Part shown: piece after piece, positions 1-14,040 of the stretch
Position numbering within the stretch: the stretch's first letter is position 1
How the letters are laid out: every line of letters starts with the position of its first letter
From: Vanilla planifolia
Taxonomy: Eukaryota; Streptophyta; Magnoliopsida; Asparagales; Orchidaceae
Reading direction: 5' to 3'
Assembly: GCA_023846275.1 (NCBI GenBank)
Contig: CM043875.1
Coordinates: forward strand, 40,330,633 to 40,394,632
Length of the DNA: 64,000 nucleotides
Program-made: the position numbers and the translations under genes
Notes under the pieces: generated by a model
What the model was told of the DNA's origin: nothing
The model's database searches: none
The model's input: the letters and a program-made list of their open reading frames with translations, nothing else

Positions 1-3000
1 TGCTCTTTCTTCTTTGCTCATGAAAACCTTCCTTGCTTTTTTTTTGTTCTCATAGCAATCAAGAAGACCCCATGAATGTTTGATGAGAAAAAGATTCACT
101 CAAAGAATTTCATTGAGAACAACACTTGTGTAGCGTGAGAATAGCTTAGTTGTAACATCTCGAAAGTAGGGGGATACATTTACATAATTATTAATTAAAA
201 TTTAAAAATAATTGTTACATAAATTGATTAACTAATAGATTTTAAGCTCTGAATAAATAGAGAAAAAATTTTAAATATCTTAAAAAGAAAGTAAAATTAT
301 AAATCTAAATTTTTATTGGATATTATCAAATTTTTCATAATATAATTAACTTCTAGCAAAATAGTGTATCTTCAAAATGGTGAATGATACCTAAAAAGAT
401 AGCCAAACTTTAAAAATGAGAGTGCAGATTGTAATGAATGTTATGATACTAAATTAATAAATATCAAATATGTTTAAGCTATAAAATAAAAAAATAATAA
501 TAATTAAAAATATTTTAAACAATAGAGTTGGTATATATAAAAAATTTTAAAAAAATACCAATTTTTGTTGAAAAACTTTGAAATTGGGGATGTAGAGCTC
601 TTAAAGAATTTATCTTAAAATTATTTCAACTTAAATACAAAGTATTATAATCATAAAATAAAAGACTAAACATTAACAAAAAAAATTACTAAAATTTTTA
701 GAGGAGAAAGTTATTAAAGATATTAAATAATATTAGAAAACTACTAAAATTTGTACGATGAATAGAAATTGTCAAATGATTTTTTATAGAAGTGGTTAGT
801 GAATTTTTTTATTCATTTGGATAAAAAAAAATTCAACAAATTCAATACAACCAAAGGATTTAATTAAAATTTAATAAAAATTTTATTTTTCACTAATTTA
901 TAATGGCAAAGGTGAAAGTTAAGAGACAAATCATCAATTCATACTCAAAGTAGTTGAATAAAGGAAGTTGATGAGGCATGTTCAATGAGGGTTAATAAAA
1001 GTTGTGTAGTTGGTTGAGGGAATGGAAAGAGCAAAAAAGTGTAAATGCACTTGAGAATTAATAAAGGTTCTTTAGGTTGTGTTATGGGATTTCAAAAAAT
1101 TTTGAGAGAGAAAATTTGAATAAGCTAAAAAAATGAAAAAGGAAGTTATGCAAGAGAGATTTATTTGAAATTTAATAATGTTACATAAGAAAGAGGGAGT
1201 AGATGATATCTTGTGGGAAGAAAAACTTGGGAAAAAGTTTCAATATACATCACACTTTGTCCAACTTAATTTTAATTAAATCAAATAAAATACTCAAAAA
1301 TATCAAATTATTATATCTATATATAGAGTTAATAGCAATATCTCAAAGGCACAAATACAAAATTGAGACGAGGTGATGAGAAGCATTATAAATTTGAAGG
1401 TCACAAAAAACAAATAAATGTACACATAGCCATGTATTGGTCTCAAAGTTGATAGTACAACAACATCAAAGTTGAAATGCTTTTATGATACAATAACTAT
1501 CATACAAGTATATAAAATGTTTTTTTATACAAAATCCTTATGAAGCTCATAAAAAAATAACCTCTCACTAAAGATACTATGCTACAACATTTAGAAACCT
1601 CTAGCTTTGTGAGTATCAACTTTCTGACTTGTGTAAATAAGCAATGAGTATAATATACTTATTAGACAAACTTCTAACTACAAGTAAATAAAATAATAAG
1701 AAAAATATAATATGTAACATTTAAATAAAAAATAGAGTATTAAAAATGCATGAAATTTGTAAAAATATATAAATGCATTAAATCATTACATATATGCTTA
1801 TAATATATATAATCATTATATAGTTTCATCATCTCTTTTTTTTTGCTTTCATTTTTATATTTTTTTTTTCATATTTTCATTTCTTTATTAAGGCTATAAT
1901 TTTCTTATATAACTATCATCTTAACTCCACAAAATCCCAAATCATATCATGGCTATGTTGCACAATTGTATCTTTGGACCTTCATTAATAGTTGGCTAAG
2001 TCATTAACATTTTCTCTCTAGCCACCACTAACTTGTAACAAATACTAATTGAAATGAGTCCTTGCTCTTCGTTACTTAGAATTGAAATGCTCACAATAAT
2101 AAGAATGAGATTAGACATCATCTCTATCATAAAATTATTATCCCCGATCATTCTATACAAAGTACTAATAATGATAAAATCTTTATCTATCATGGCCCTA
2201 AATCTATTGTCAATGATAATATGAGTGATCTTATCATATCAAAAAATAATGAGATAGAATTATAAAAAAGTTTTCATCATTTCATCTTTCTTATAATCTT
2301 TATAGATTAATAGTCTTGTTTAATCAAATATTCTCTCTTTCATTATGTTCATTTTCATTCATTCTTTTCCATATCTTGTGTTTTAATACATGATATATAT
2401 ATATATAGGTTATTATGTTATCTTACAAATCAAACCAATATAGGTTATTATGTTATATAATTGTTCATATTATATCAAATAATATTTCATAATAATGTCT
2501 TTAAAAAATTAATAATGAACTAACATTAAAATTATTAGTTTACTAATCTATTAGTCATGAGATGTCTTTTCTACTATTTTTTCTTTTTCTTTCTCTCTTT
2601 TTCATTTTTGACATTATATCCATCATAATTTATCAATGATTACTTATATTTTCATTTATAAAGTTTTTAAAAATTCTTAACTTTGTTTTGAGCTTTTTTT
2701 GCTTTCATTATTTCTCAAAAATGTATATTTCTAATATCAAAAGCACTTGTAAACATGACTAATAAGAGTCCTTGAGGTTATTATGAAGTTTTACAAAAAA
2801 TATTATTTATTTTTTTCTTAACAAAAGATTTATTGCTTTTATTATATCATATGTTTAGCTCATTATATAGCATGTTTGCTACAATATATAATACATTCTT
2901 CTTATTTTCATTATTTGTTGGTGTAATTGAATGGACTACTCTTCAACCATATGCACCCTTCTTATAGCTTAGTGTATGATACAATGAACCTAGCATATGT

Positions 3001-4972
3001 ACATTAAGCTCAATGCACCATATACTAAGGATCAAATAGATCATCTTTTGCTCCCAATGTCCCAAATCCATGTATTAGTCATATGAACATTCAAAAATAA
3101 TATATTATATTATTTTCTCACAAAAATAGGTGCCAATCATTACTTCACCTAAACATACAATGCTTTAATAAATAATATATATCATTTGGTTTCTTTTTCT
3201 TGAGAAAGTGTTGGTTTTAAGTCCCAACTTTAGAGTATAGTATGTGGCTCTCATTATATGGTATATTAGTGTTCAATGTATAATACATTAGACCTTTACA
3301 CACAACATGCGAAAGATGGACAACAACCTATATTTTTCCATATCTCAATTGATTCCCCCTTAATTCTCTAATCACATTATAGGAAACCAAGGTATAGCTT
3401 TTAAGCATGCTAAAAAAGAAAAAAATTTCAAATAAATCATACATTTCTTAACTCTTTTACATGAATCAAGATCTGTGCTCTCTCTTTTGCAAGTTGAAAT
3501 CTCTTCGCCACAACTACAAGTCAAGCTAATGGTTGATTCAAAAACATTTTCTCTCCCTCAAGCTCTCTTTTCCTTTCTCCCTCTAATCTCCTTATGCTTC
3601 CTCTCCAACATTTCATGATAGTCACAAAAAGGGTGAGGATAAAGGTTAAGTAACCTTTCATTAAATACCAAAATTAATAATTCCAATGGCAATTTATATC
3701 TTAAAAAATTCTAAAAATTATTAATGACATCCAAAATTTATATATTGAATATAGATAAATTTCTTAAAGCGAGACCACCTCAATAGTATGCTTAAATCAC
3801 AAATCTAGCTATTAACATAATAACATATATCAAAACAAAATAATTTCTCAAATCTGGATTTGTACAACCCATAACAATTATCAAATACATAAATACAAAC
3901 ATATTTCATAATTTAATAATTCAAGTTATCATGATCAAGGATTTAATAAAGAAAATAAAGATATGAAAAGATGAAGCAAATATGTATATAAAAATAAGAA
4001 AAGAAAGAAGTATAATAAGTACTACATTATATCAATCTTACATATTATTTATATGCATATATTGGTATGACACAAAAATGAATATATGTAGTATTTCATT
4101 ATATTTATACCTTATTTTGATGTCATACATTCTTATTTACTATTTTATTGCTATCTTTGTCTAACAATTCCTCTTTCAAGATAGTACCTAATATCACTAC
4201 TCACTTTGATATCAAGTGTTATAGGCACACTAATTTCTACTTGATTCATCTTTAAATCACATCAGACTAATAAGATGTTTTGTTTTGATACTAAATGTGA
4301 CATCTTGATCATAACATATTAAAATATATCCCATTTGATAACCTTATCCTAACCCAAGTAGATTTTTTTCTCAAAAGGTACATTAATATTTAAAATTTAT
4401 AAAACTCATATAAATACAAGAATCAATCATTTAATAATCAATATAAGACTATTCACCCCTACCAAAAACTATTTCTCATCTAATAATTCCTCCCTCAAGA
4501 TATCATCAAACGATCACTCTCCATCTTCTTTTGACTTAGATATTACAAAAATATAATAATTTTTATTTTATCCTATAATAATTATTAATGTATATTATGA
4601 CAATATAGTTATTTAATACTATGGTTATTATACTTATTCTATTTAAATCTTTGATACTATTTCCATTATATTTATTATAAGTAAATTGTTAATTATTTCA
4701 AAATAAAAAATAGAGATGAATTGTACTTATAATTATGTCATTCCCAAATGCATTAACTTCGATAATCCTTTACTAAACCAAGGTTGGCATGGCACCCAAA
4801 ATTTTTCATAATTGTTGGGCAGTAACACTTTTTTTTAGTTTTGGAATCAAGTGTTAAAACCTTATTAACACATGCTTAGCATAATATATGTGAAACTACT
4901 TAACAGACAATTCAAAGAAGAATCCAAAATAGCTTTCTAATGAACAAAAAGCAATTGAAAAAAAGAAAAACA
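1..4972. other. AT-rich intergenic DNA, no gene seen
   Basis: No open reading frame here resembles a known protein; the few ORFs of 60 or so codons are what AT-rich random sequence gives. There are short simple-sequence tracts, for example an (AT)n run near 2394-2407 and T-rich runs near 1840-1880. It is probably old, unrecognisable transposon sequence and the 3' flank of the PHF5A gene. Confidence 0.6.
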
Positions 4973-4988
4973 TTATGTTAAATTAGTT

Positions 4989-5321
4989 TCATCGTTTTTT
5001 GAATCCATATTTCTTCCTTTCATAGAACAGATCAGTCTTGGCACTACCAAGGTTGACAATCTTGGGGCATCCATCTCTATCTTTCTCCTGCTGAGTGCAT
5101 TCTTTGCAGTAATATGCATCCGAGATACCGACACCTCCACAGATGACACATCTTCCTTGGAATGAACCGTAGTTGCACTCATCACACACACGTACAAGCG
5201 TGCAAGGCCGCACGTATGAGTCGCAGATGACACACTTTCCATCGCACTTCTCGCAGAGCCGTCCGATGGCAATTCCTGGTTGCTTACGGCACATGATGAG
5301 GTCGGGATGGTGCTTAGCCAT
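4989..5321 (-). CDS. PHF5A: PHF5A/Rds3-type zinc-finger splicing factor (SF3b subunit, SF3b14b)
   Basis: A complete, intronless coding region for a 110-residue basic protein, the usual length of the PHF5A/Rds3 family. It starts [16 protein letters not shown] and ends with a lysine/arginine-rich tail (KKYGFKKR). Thirteen cysteines (11, 23, 26, 30, 33, 40, 46, 49, 58, 61, 72, 75, 85), mostly as CxxC pairs, form the family's knotted zinc-binding fold. Known role: a core subunit of the SF3b complex of U2 snRNP, nuclear, helping SF3B1 hold the branch-point adenosine of the pre-mRNA. Tyr36, which in the human protein lines the branch-point and splice-modulator pocket, is present. The start is the only ATG matching the family N-terminus. 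A splice acceptor lies 30 bases upstream, so the 5' leader is spliced. No frame damage, so it should be functional. Identity is near certain. Confidence 0.97.
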   Translation of the reverse strand: MAKHHPDLIMCRKQPGIAIGRLCEKCDGKCVICDSYVRPCTLVRVCDECNYGSFQGRCVICGGVGISDAYYCKECTQQEKDRDGCPKIVNLGSAKTDLFYERKKYGFKKR

Positions 5322-5350
5322 AATCTTCGATTGCTGCTTCTAACAAGCTC
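5322..5350 (-). other. 5' UTR part of the PHF5A coding exon, with splice acceptor
   Basis: Read on the minus strand, a pyrimidine-poor but well-formed acceptor (aaatgcag, AG at 5352-5351) precedes 29 bases of leader and then the ATG. This implies a leader intron upstream. The matching donor and the non-coding first exon were not identified; they should lie above 5400, before the copia remnant at about 6.9 kb. Confidence 0.6.
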
Positions 5351-5352
5351 CT

Positions 5353-6869
5353 GCATTTAAGTGAACAAATCTGACTCAAAATATAGTGTTTAGTTCGTAT
5401 TAACTCACTCATATTGGCTCACATAAACTGCAAGTTAAACTTTAAAGCCTTTTGTTATGTTATCAAAGCATTCATCTTTTATGGGAGCTCATTAGATAAA
5501 AGTATAGTTAAGTTACAATACGTTGAAGGAAAATGTGCAAAAGCAATATAAACGAATTCATCCTATGGCTGAGAAATTACATGGGGATGTTACCATTCTA
5601 AGAACAGGGATTCTTCAAACACTAAGGAAGGAATTATAAACAATGGAACCAAAAGCCTAAGTCATCACCGTCCGGCAAGAAAACATAAATACAACATAAG
5701 ATATTTCAATATATCATCCTCAAAATTACTAAAATGATATAATTAAAAAAACTCTAAATAATGAACAGGTAAAAAGAAATGATAGCATAATTTTGAATTT
5801 GCAATGTTTTGCAATGATGCGCCAATAAAGCGAGAGATATGAACTAATTCAAAAAGGTAAGAGTAGCTTATTAAGTGCGGATGACATATTGAATTATTCA
5901 AGAAAACATATTTGATTCATTCAAACTTATTAATTAAAGAAAATTACCCTATTCCAACACAAATATGTTTTGCTTATTTTGTGTTAATAACATGAGCTTC
6001 ATTGGTCACTAAATTGGTTGGACTGCTTGACGAGAAAGATAAAAGTTATGCAATCTATTGCAGGTTAAAGCTTTATTAATTTTCTCGATCCATCTTAGCT
6101 GTGAAAAGTACGGAGAACAATTTACTCAAGATCCAAGCCTGAACATCTCGATTTAGGTAGGCTTGTAGTTACATGGCATTTCTCTTTAAGTGCCATAAGT
6201 ATGTGTAATAAACAGGTTATTTTATGCCAAACAAAATTATTAAAAATAGCACAAACATACTGCTAGGAATCAACAAGATTGGGATGCCGCCTTTCCAGGA
6301 TTGATTCTGATCACAAGGCAGAGAACAAATTGGAAGCACAAAAAGATTCATTGAAAAAAAAATTCAAAAAAAAAACGGAGAAAAACAATGAGGAATATCA
6401 AATTCAAAGAAAAACCACAAAGATAGATGAATTTACTGTACGAGATAATGTATTGACCATGAAACAAAAGATACTCTATCTGTTTCTCTCCTCTCGTCTT
6501 CTAATCCACATGGATTAACCTATCAGTATAAATGAGAACAAAGGCTAAAACTCCTCAAAAAAACTTAAATTGGCACAAGAATATCCATCACAAGCCTTGA
6601 ACCCAATAAAACCCTTTCTTTGTTGCCTCTGGTAATCTCACATCTGATCTTCTAATTGCCCATATCAGATTGTCTTGTCTGGAAGATTTTGCTCATATTC
6701 ATCAATCTTCAACTTAAAAATTGATGTTCAAATTGATTGTATTACTTCTTGTGTTCAATCTCTTTAGCTTTATTAATCACTTGATATGAAGGTTTAGGCA
6801 ACATAACTCTGACTTCTGAATGGTAACTACTTGGTTAACAAGATTTCAGAGCCAAATTTTCTTGTGTTC
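5353..6869. other. Likely PHF5A leader intron and upstream region
   Basis: No coding region is recognisable. Short ORFs such as the lysine-rich 79-codon one at 6279-6518 have no family resemblance and sit in A-rich sequence. The tract probably holds the 5' UTR intron, the first non-coding exon and the promoter of the PHF5A gene, but I cannot place their borders. Confidence 0.35.
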
Positions 6870-9440
6870 ATCTTATCATACATCAACTCCCTGGCATTAC
6901 AATACTTATGCCTATATATGTTTTACCATCATGTGAAAAATAGGATTCATTGCTAAACAAATTGCATACGGCCACTGAACAATGTAGAGTTGTTTTGTTC
7001 CTTTGATAATCTCCATTAGAAAGTTTTTCAAGCAAATCACACGTCTCAACTTTAGAGAGAATTACATATTCAGCTTTAGTGGCTGACATTGAAATACAAT
7101 TATAAAGCCTAAACATCCAACTTACAACAATTATACATAATAGACATAAAATGAGATGCTTCTCTTATTATCCAAGTCACCACCTAAGTCTGTCTACATA
7201 ATCTCACAAGACGAATTCATTCTTTCTGAAAAAAATGCCATATATATAGTACAAGTGTCCAATATACCACTGAATAACTAAACAATGCTCCAAGCATTGA
7301 TCTATCATGAACGGGTTTACAAATCCCACTGAAATGGGCAATGTTTGGTCACATGTACACCATACCAAACACAAGGCTACCAATTATTGATGCACAAGGT
7401 TAGCCTTCTGGCCTTCCCCACTTTCTTCATTGATGACTGATCTTTTATATAGTTTTATTTCCTCTTAAAAGAAATACTTCAAAACTTTGCATCCTCAACT
7501 CACATGTCCAGCACTTTTTCAATATATTTATGTCATGACAACTTGAGTGCTCCTTTAGGTTTAACACTAATGGTCCTCATGCCAAGAATCGATTCAATAG
7601 CTATTAGATCTTGCATCTAAAACTCTAATAATTGTTGCTTCAACCTGTAGGTCTCCCTCATGCTAGAACTTACAATGAGCATCCATATCATAACAAAATA
7701 ATACATAACAATCACTAAAACTTATAAAATAATAATAGTGGTCTTTCACATAACTTGATACGAATGTCTCAAGTTTCATGTACTTGGACCTTGTTTCGGA
7801 CTTATTCAAATATTTTTTTAATCAACATGAATGATTTTCTTCACCAATTACATGAAAATTTTTTTATTATAACATATAGAAATATTCTCCAAAGCACGAT
7901 AAAAGAAAGTGATTTATACATCTCACTGTAGTAAAGACAAGTTCTCACAACAGTACTCAAAACTAATCTCTCATAAGTAATCAACTTATTCACAAATAAA
8001 AAAAATCCAAGTTAGTCATTACCCTTTAAAAAAAACAACAAAATGGTTTTGCCCCACATAACATTAACTATATCGGGTTATATTTGCAAAAATATCTATT
8101 TATAGATTAAGAACTTTTAATTACAAATCTTGTCTTAAACCTTTTATTATCAACAACATTCTCATTGATTCTACATACCTTCTAATTCCTTAAAACTATA
8201 CTCTTATCTTATAATGGAGATAACTACAAATCACATTTCCTTTTTCATTTATATGGCCAAATTTGCAAAATGCTAATGTCAAAATCATCTTCAATTCTTA
8301 GAATAGTTAAAATATCACTACTATTTTATTATATATAAATATCCATCTTTGTTTCTCAAGCCACTACCATAACAACCATTGTAATTCCTCAAGGAACCAT
8401 CTCCAAATATAGTCATGCATCCAATGCTATCCCACTAACTAATAACCATTAAATTTCCTTCTCAATCAAAAAATATATCTCATAATATGAAATTTCCAAA
8501 AGAATCCATTTAAAGTATTGATCTATATATCACCCCTTTTTGTAACATACAAAGATTTAATTAATTAAAAAAATCTATTCAAACTTGTTTACAATAATTT
8601 TTTATAAAGACAAATAAAAAGATATCCCTAAACTCTAAAACTTAGCAACACCAACAAAAATCAAGACTAGAACATCTCGTAAGAGTTGTTTTTAATAATT
8701 ATATTCATATATTTTCCTCCTTGCTTTGAACTTTTGTTTTTCTTTGGGTATTGCATTATTTTTTTTTTTTAAATGACTCTTCTTACAACTCCGACTCTTG
8801 CACTTAAGAGACTTGATTTGCTTCTTCCTAGCCTTGCTCATATTTATAACATCTACCTTTATCTTCTATACTCATGATGGTCCTAGAAACATCACAAGAT
8901 TGGCTCATTTAATATCCTTGTAGAGAATCAAATCTTAAACTTTTAGAAGCTTCAAATTCTTTTAACCAGATGAACAATTCACTATAGTTACAATTACACT
9001 CCAATTTTCAAGGAAGACAATAAAAAAAGGCTTGCATCTCATTATCAAGATAAATACTTACCAAACCCAACAAGGTTGTTATTAAATTTGACTTGTTGAT
9101 GCAATCCATCACAAAAGTTCCTTAAGACATGCTTAAGCAAAACTATTATGTATGGCACAAAAACTTTCATAAAATATTACATAAGGCCTTCATCAAACTT
9201 CTTGTAGCTTTTTCTCATTGGTGAATTTAAAATAAAATTCCTCACTAATGAAAGTCAAAACAATCCCATTAAATATCAGTCTAAAGTAATCTTAACCTTC
9301 TAGCTTCATCAATTTTAGCATTTCTCATGTTAAGGGCTGATCAATTTCTCCTAATATAGAACTTCAAAATGCATCATCCAAATGAGAAATCATTGGCTTT
9401 GGTTGACCAATCCTTACTTTTTCAGCCAACAATGTTCAAT
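6870..9440 (-). mobile_element. Degenerate Ty1/copia retrotransposon remnant (gag and RT-RNase H traces)
   Basis: The clearest part is 6883-7116, whose minus-strand translation contains ISMSATKAEYVILSKVE, the copia RNase H signature (usually VALSTTEAEY), followed by a degraded active-site region. Just upstream in the same orientation (7440-7700) are frame-shifted pieces of the reverse transcriptase connection, including ILGM and KYIEKVLDM motifs. Further upstream (about 8230-8270) is a fragment like a gag zinc knuckle (CKFGHINEKG), and at 8900-9420 gag-like sequence. Many stops and frameshifts; no intact protein. No LTR pair was identified. An inert fossil. Confidence 0.75.
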
Positions 9441-9650
9441 TTTCCAATCAAGCAAATAACCTTAATGCAACGCTAGCTTGCAATTGATAAAACCAGTTGC
9501 ACTTCCCAAGAATGCTTCCAACCCACTGCATGGAAAACAAATTGAAGAAAGCACAAAGCAATGAAAAATTTTGACAGCAAAATGACAATGGAAGAAAGAA
9601 AAAGAGCACAAAAAACCATGTGGAAAATCTCAAATCAAAAGAATCATGAT

Positions 9651-10168
9651 TACACCAAATGTTATCACTATGGAAGAGAATACCCCAATTAAAAGGGGAG
9701 CTTCTCACTATATTTCTTCTTGCATTCACTAACGTTTTGAACCAACCTATTGTGATATAAGGAAACAACCAACTTAAACAGAGCCCCTGAGCCAACAGAA
9801 GCTAACCCAAAAATATTTGATACAAACCCCAATCAACCATCTGATCAGCCAACCCAAAAATATTCTCTTTTGCCATTATTTGATTTAACTTTAACTGTAG
9901 ATCATGTATTACACCAAATGTTATCACTATGGAAGAGAATACCCCAATTAAAAGGGGAGCTTCTCACTATATTTCTTCTTGCATTCACTAACGTTTTGAG
10001 CCAACCTCTTGTGATATAAGGAAACAACCAACTTAAACAGAGCCCCTGAGCCAACAGTAGCTAACCCAAAAATATTTGATACAAACCCCAATCAACCATC
10101 TGATCAGCCAACCCAAAAATATTCTCTTTTGCCATTATTTGATTTAACTTTAACTGTAGATCATGTAT
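9651..10168. repeat. Tandem duplication, 2 x 259 bp
   Basis: Positions 9651-9909 and 9910-10168 are direct copies with only about three differences seen by eye (for example gaaccaacctattg versus gagccaacctcttg, and acagaagc versus acagtagc). The unit begins tacaccaaatgttatcacta and ends at atcatgta. It sits next to the 5' end of the copia remnant and may have been part of its LTR or leader. Confidence 0.92.
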
Positions 10169-13149
10169 CAGATATAAAGATTTAGATCTATAGTTAGGCC
10201 CATACTAAACAAGTACCATTCATCCCATATCTGCAATGTTGGCTGTAGATATTAAAAGTTGACAATACAAGCCTAATAATTAAGAGAACTTTTGGTTTCC
10301 ATGAAACAAAAGAAACGAGAAAGCCAAATGTTGTGTGCTGAAACTGGCAAAGCTGTCTTGCTTATAGACCTGATAACTTCAGGAGGCAACCAAAGTAGAC
10401 TGAGAGTATCTAGCCTGGTACCTGAAAAGGCCTGTCTAAAGCTTAATTTGATGCGATTGCACTCAGGAGAGAAATAGGTGGCCAGAACTGGAGAACTCTT
10501 CATGCAGAAAAATGTCATAGCTATGATTTGTATAGATTCATGACATATACACCTATTGACGTTATTGGGCATTAGCGCATACCTTCTCACTGGTTTTATC
10601 ATGTACTAGAGTGTGTACATTTTTGCATCATCGTTGTGTACACTTTCAACTTTGTTGCTTTTAATCGTAGTTATGGATTCTTCTTTGAAGGGTAAAGATA
10701 TCAGTAAGCCTAACAGTGTTTTTCTTGTGTAAAGGAAAAAAAATTAATGTTTGAGGTCGAATTTGTCAATGACTGTAGTAAAGCTAATGTCCATCTTGCA
10801 AATTAAGGGGGCTCACCTTCCTCCTGAAGGCTTTCCAACATTAAATGAGGATGTAATCAAGGACAACATAAGGTTCCATGTTCAGCCACATTACTAGCAT
10901 TTCTCTAGGAAGCACCACCAGATCCCCCTAGTGTGCAAATTTTTTTGTGTGAATTGCCTCACTAAGCATACATGTACTCGATTTCCAATTTCAGATAGCT
11001 CGATGATTCCTTCATTTATCAAATTGGGAAAGAAACACAAGTTTTCTTTGGAGCATTTCAAGATCAAGGGTTTAAATTGGCATAAGTATCGCCTATTTCA
11101 TTTTATCAATGATGAAAGAGGGCTATACGGAATGGAATTGTTGCCCCAATCCAATCAGCATGACTCCCACTGACCAATAATGTAAATCATGGTTTGGAGT
11201 TGCATACCAATGGACGAACACCCTCTATGGGGGGAACCAAAATGACAACATGAACAGAACAAACGCCCACCTCATCTTATCATCAGTCTTCTCCATATCA
11301 ACTTGAACAACCCCGTAAAACCCATAGATGACTCAAGATGTAGCAATTCGATGCATCAACTTGTGCCTGGTGCATATCTTAACATCATCCTGCACTTACA
11401 GTGGTGAAAGTTAGAAAGAAATACAGCTATAAAACTTAAAACTACAGGCTTTGGAGACTACAAGGCAAGCTGTAGCTGAGTTGGAGCTATCATAACTTTT
11501 TTGTCGAAGGGAAAGGAGGAGAAAAATCTAATTACCAACAAATACAAGGTTGAATGATTCTAAGGATTAAAAGATTGAATATCTCCAGGAGTGATTTTCT
11601 AACTTGTTTGGTGAGATAAAAAATTTAAAAGATGCTCTCCTACAAAATTTGGCAACTCGTTAAATAAAAAACCCAATTTTTTAAGCTAATGCTTGGCACA
11701 TCCTATTTATCATCATAGGGACTGATAGATGATACCTGGACAGAAAGCAGATACCCATTGTTAAGTTGGATAGAGGAAAGCTATATATGGCTTTCCCTGT
11801 CATACCATAAGCCACAAATCTCCTATTATTCACATGTACTCTACCACTTGCTACATTGTTTTATAGATATGCACCAATGATAGATCAACTGTTCATTCCT
11901 TGTGTGAAGACTTTGTACTCTCATAAAGATAAAAATGATTTTATCAGATATACAGCAGCAAAAGCCAGTCATTCCTAAAGAATTAGCAAGGGAGCTTTCT
12001 CGTCCACCCTTTATTGAGTTCTTATTTAAGCAATTTACTTAAATTCTCTTTGACAGTTCGATTGTGCACAGATTTTCATGCAACTTTATCATTGAGTTAT
12101 TCATTATGTTTTCTGCAATGCTAGATGCTTCATATGATATGAATTTGTCCTCATTGTGACACTATTACATCATACAAACCATGCAAAGACTTCCCCGAGT
12201 TCTTATAAATTGAAGGTAAAAGAAGGCATCCTCGGAGTACTATTTTTGTATTGAAAATCTTAACTAGGCATTGGTGCTTTCTGTCACTCCTTATAGGAAT
12301 TGGACCTCATACCTGTAAGAATTTGTTTTTCACTATCTAGTAAAATAAAGAAATAAGAAACTCAATACCACCTTAGCCTCCATATCATAAATTTTTTTGA
12401 CAAACAGGGAATTATAATTTACAAGTCATGCAGCAACTTCACATTAGGATCATAATGAACATCCATCCAAAAATCCTGTTACCAAATGGTTAGCTTTGCT
12501 TATCATCAAATTTATATTCTATATGACATGGCACTTTATCATCAAGAGTAAGTCATAAATTCAAGGATAAAGAAACCAATCTATTAAGTATTGCTCCTTC
12601 ACTGAATTTTTCATCACTAGGAAAGTTATTTTCCTCTTGCAACACTCACTGTTTCGTACCACTTACCAATTTAATTTCTAATTTCTATAGCTCAGCTATC
12701 TGTTGCAAAATCTCGCAATACCAACCTAACATTTTTATAATTTTTAAGTTATCTGTTTCACAAATGATACGAAAATTAATTTAAATAAAATTAACTGTAT
12801 AAATCAGCTTTATAGATCCCCCATGCACATAAAAATGATCATGTTTGGTGAGTCAGAACCACAAAAAAATACAAACAAATGGCAACAATATGTAATCTCA
12901 CTAGGTGGGATCAACCATGTGAATATTTAGATCCCATTAAAATCTATTTATTAAAAACTCTTTACTTATATTTAAGCATGCTAAATCCTTTTAATAATAT
13001 GTTACCATTTTGTTTGAGCCTACCTCTTCCTCTATTTGTAGGAGAAATTTTCAATAACTTGCATCTCCTAACAAGGTATTAAGTAGCATTTGTTTAACAT
13101 ATCAAATTATTTAAATTGATTATCTCCAAATTTATCTTCAATCAATGTT
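10169..13149. other. Intergenic tract, slightly less AT-rich, no gene recognised
   Basis: A segment at 10273-10602 is open for 109 codons on the minus strand and for 61 codons on the plus strand, and 10931-11173 is open for 80 codons on the plus strand. Neither resembles a family I know and neither shows flanking splice sites that would join them. They may be decayed transposon coding sequence. The rest is AT-rich with no recognisable feature. Confidence 0.4.
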
Positions 13150-13960
13150 ATAAAATTTTGTTTCTAAATGCATTTATTTTAGTCATATCTTTTCAAGAGT
13201 TGTCACTCATCCATCTCAACATCATCATCTTTGAAGACCTCATTTTGTTTGTATTTAGGAATCACATGCCAAGACTTTATGTCATATAGCATTATCGATT
13301 TAATTGTGACCTTAGAAAACTTATCTTTAATTTTAGGTGAAATTTCAATTACATAATACATAATAAGTATTCCTCTATTTCATCTAAATTGTATAGATCC
13401 TACTAATAACATCCCCATCAATTTCACAATTATTTTAGAGTATAAATTCAATATAAAGACATATCTCTTTATTTAATATTTTATGATTCTCAATAGCAAT
13501 CTCTACACTATATGTGAATTTACTCTAACTAAACTTTATTCCATTTATTTGATTTTAAATCTGTCAAGATGAATTCCCTTGGATTCTAATTGTTATCGTT
13601 TACAAGTCTAAGTAAACTTTAGGACCTTTTATAGTTTCATCAACAAGTACAATATCATTAGCAAAAAGCACAAAACACTATAGACTTGACGAGTAAAAGC
13701 ATTCATAACTAAAACAAAGTGATACGGATTTATAGCAAAAACTTGATGAAGTCAAAAATCCCTTGAGTCAATCCTTAAGAAAACATAAAAAATCATTGTT
13801 CTACTACACGTATTCTTAATAATTTCAATATATACAATGTTAGTTCTGTTTTTACTCAAATCTTCCACATAATTCTCTTGGTGCTTAATCATAAGCCTTT
13901 TTTTAAAGCCATAAAAATTAATTGAAGATTACCCCTGATTTGTCATGAATCATCTACATC
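13150..13960 (-). mobile_element. LINE (non-LTR) reverse transcriptase remnant, copy 1
   Basis: Reading the minus strand downwards from 13,960 gives, across frameshifts, pieces in the order expected for a plant LINE reverse transcriptase: a FIDLEKAYDRVPRE-like segment (FMALKKGL then STKRIMWKI), then SPYHFVLVMNAFTR, then the catalytic block FVLFANDIVLVDETIK at about 13,625-13,676 (family form FADDIVLVDE; the first catalytic Asp is Asn here), then LESKGIHLD, then KDKFSKVTIKSIMLYDIKSW, and WM near 13,210. No single frame is open. Inactive fossil, same family as the copy at 15.2-15.8 kb. Confidence 0.85.
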
Positions 13961-14040
13961 AACGAAGTAGTGCTTCTAAATAATAAATACATAAATTTAA
14001 TATTATTACTTGACCATGTCAGCAAATTATAAGAAATATT

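Noticed and set aside
4973-5356. 127-codon ORF on the minus strand overlapping PHF5A
   Set aside because: It is an out-of-frame shadow; the 110-residue frame has the full zinc-finger family sequence.
6279-6518. Lysine-rich 79-codon ORF
   Set aside because: It lies in A-rich sequence, has no family resemblance, and no neighbouring exon joins it.
10273-10602. Minus-strand ORF of 109 codons
   Set aside because: Both strands are open and neither translation shows a recognised motif or splice signals; kept only as part of the intergenic description.
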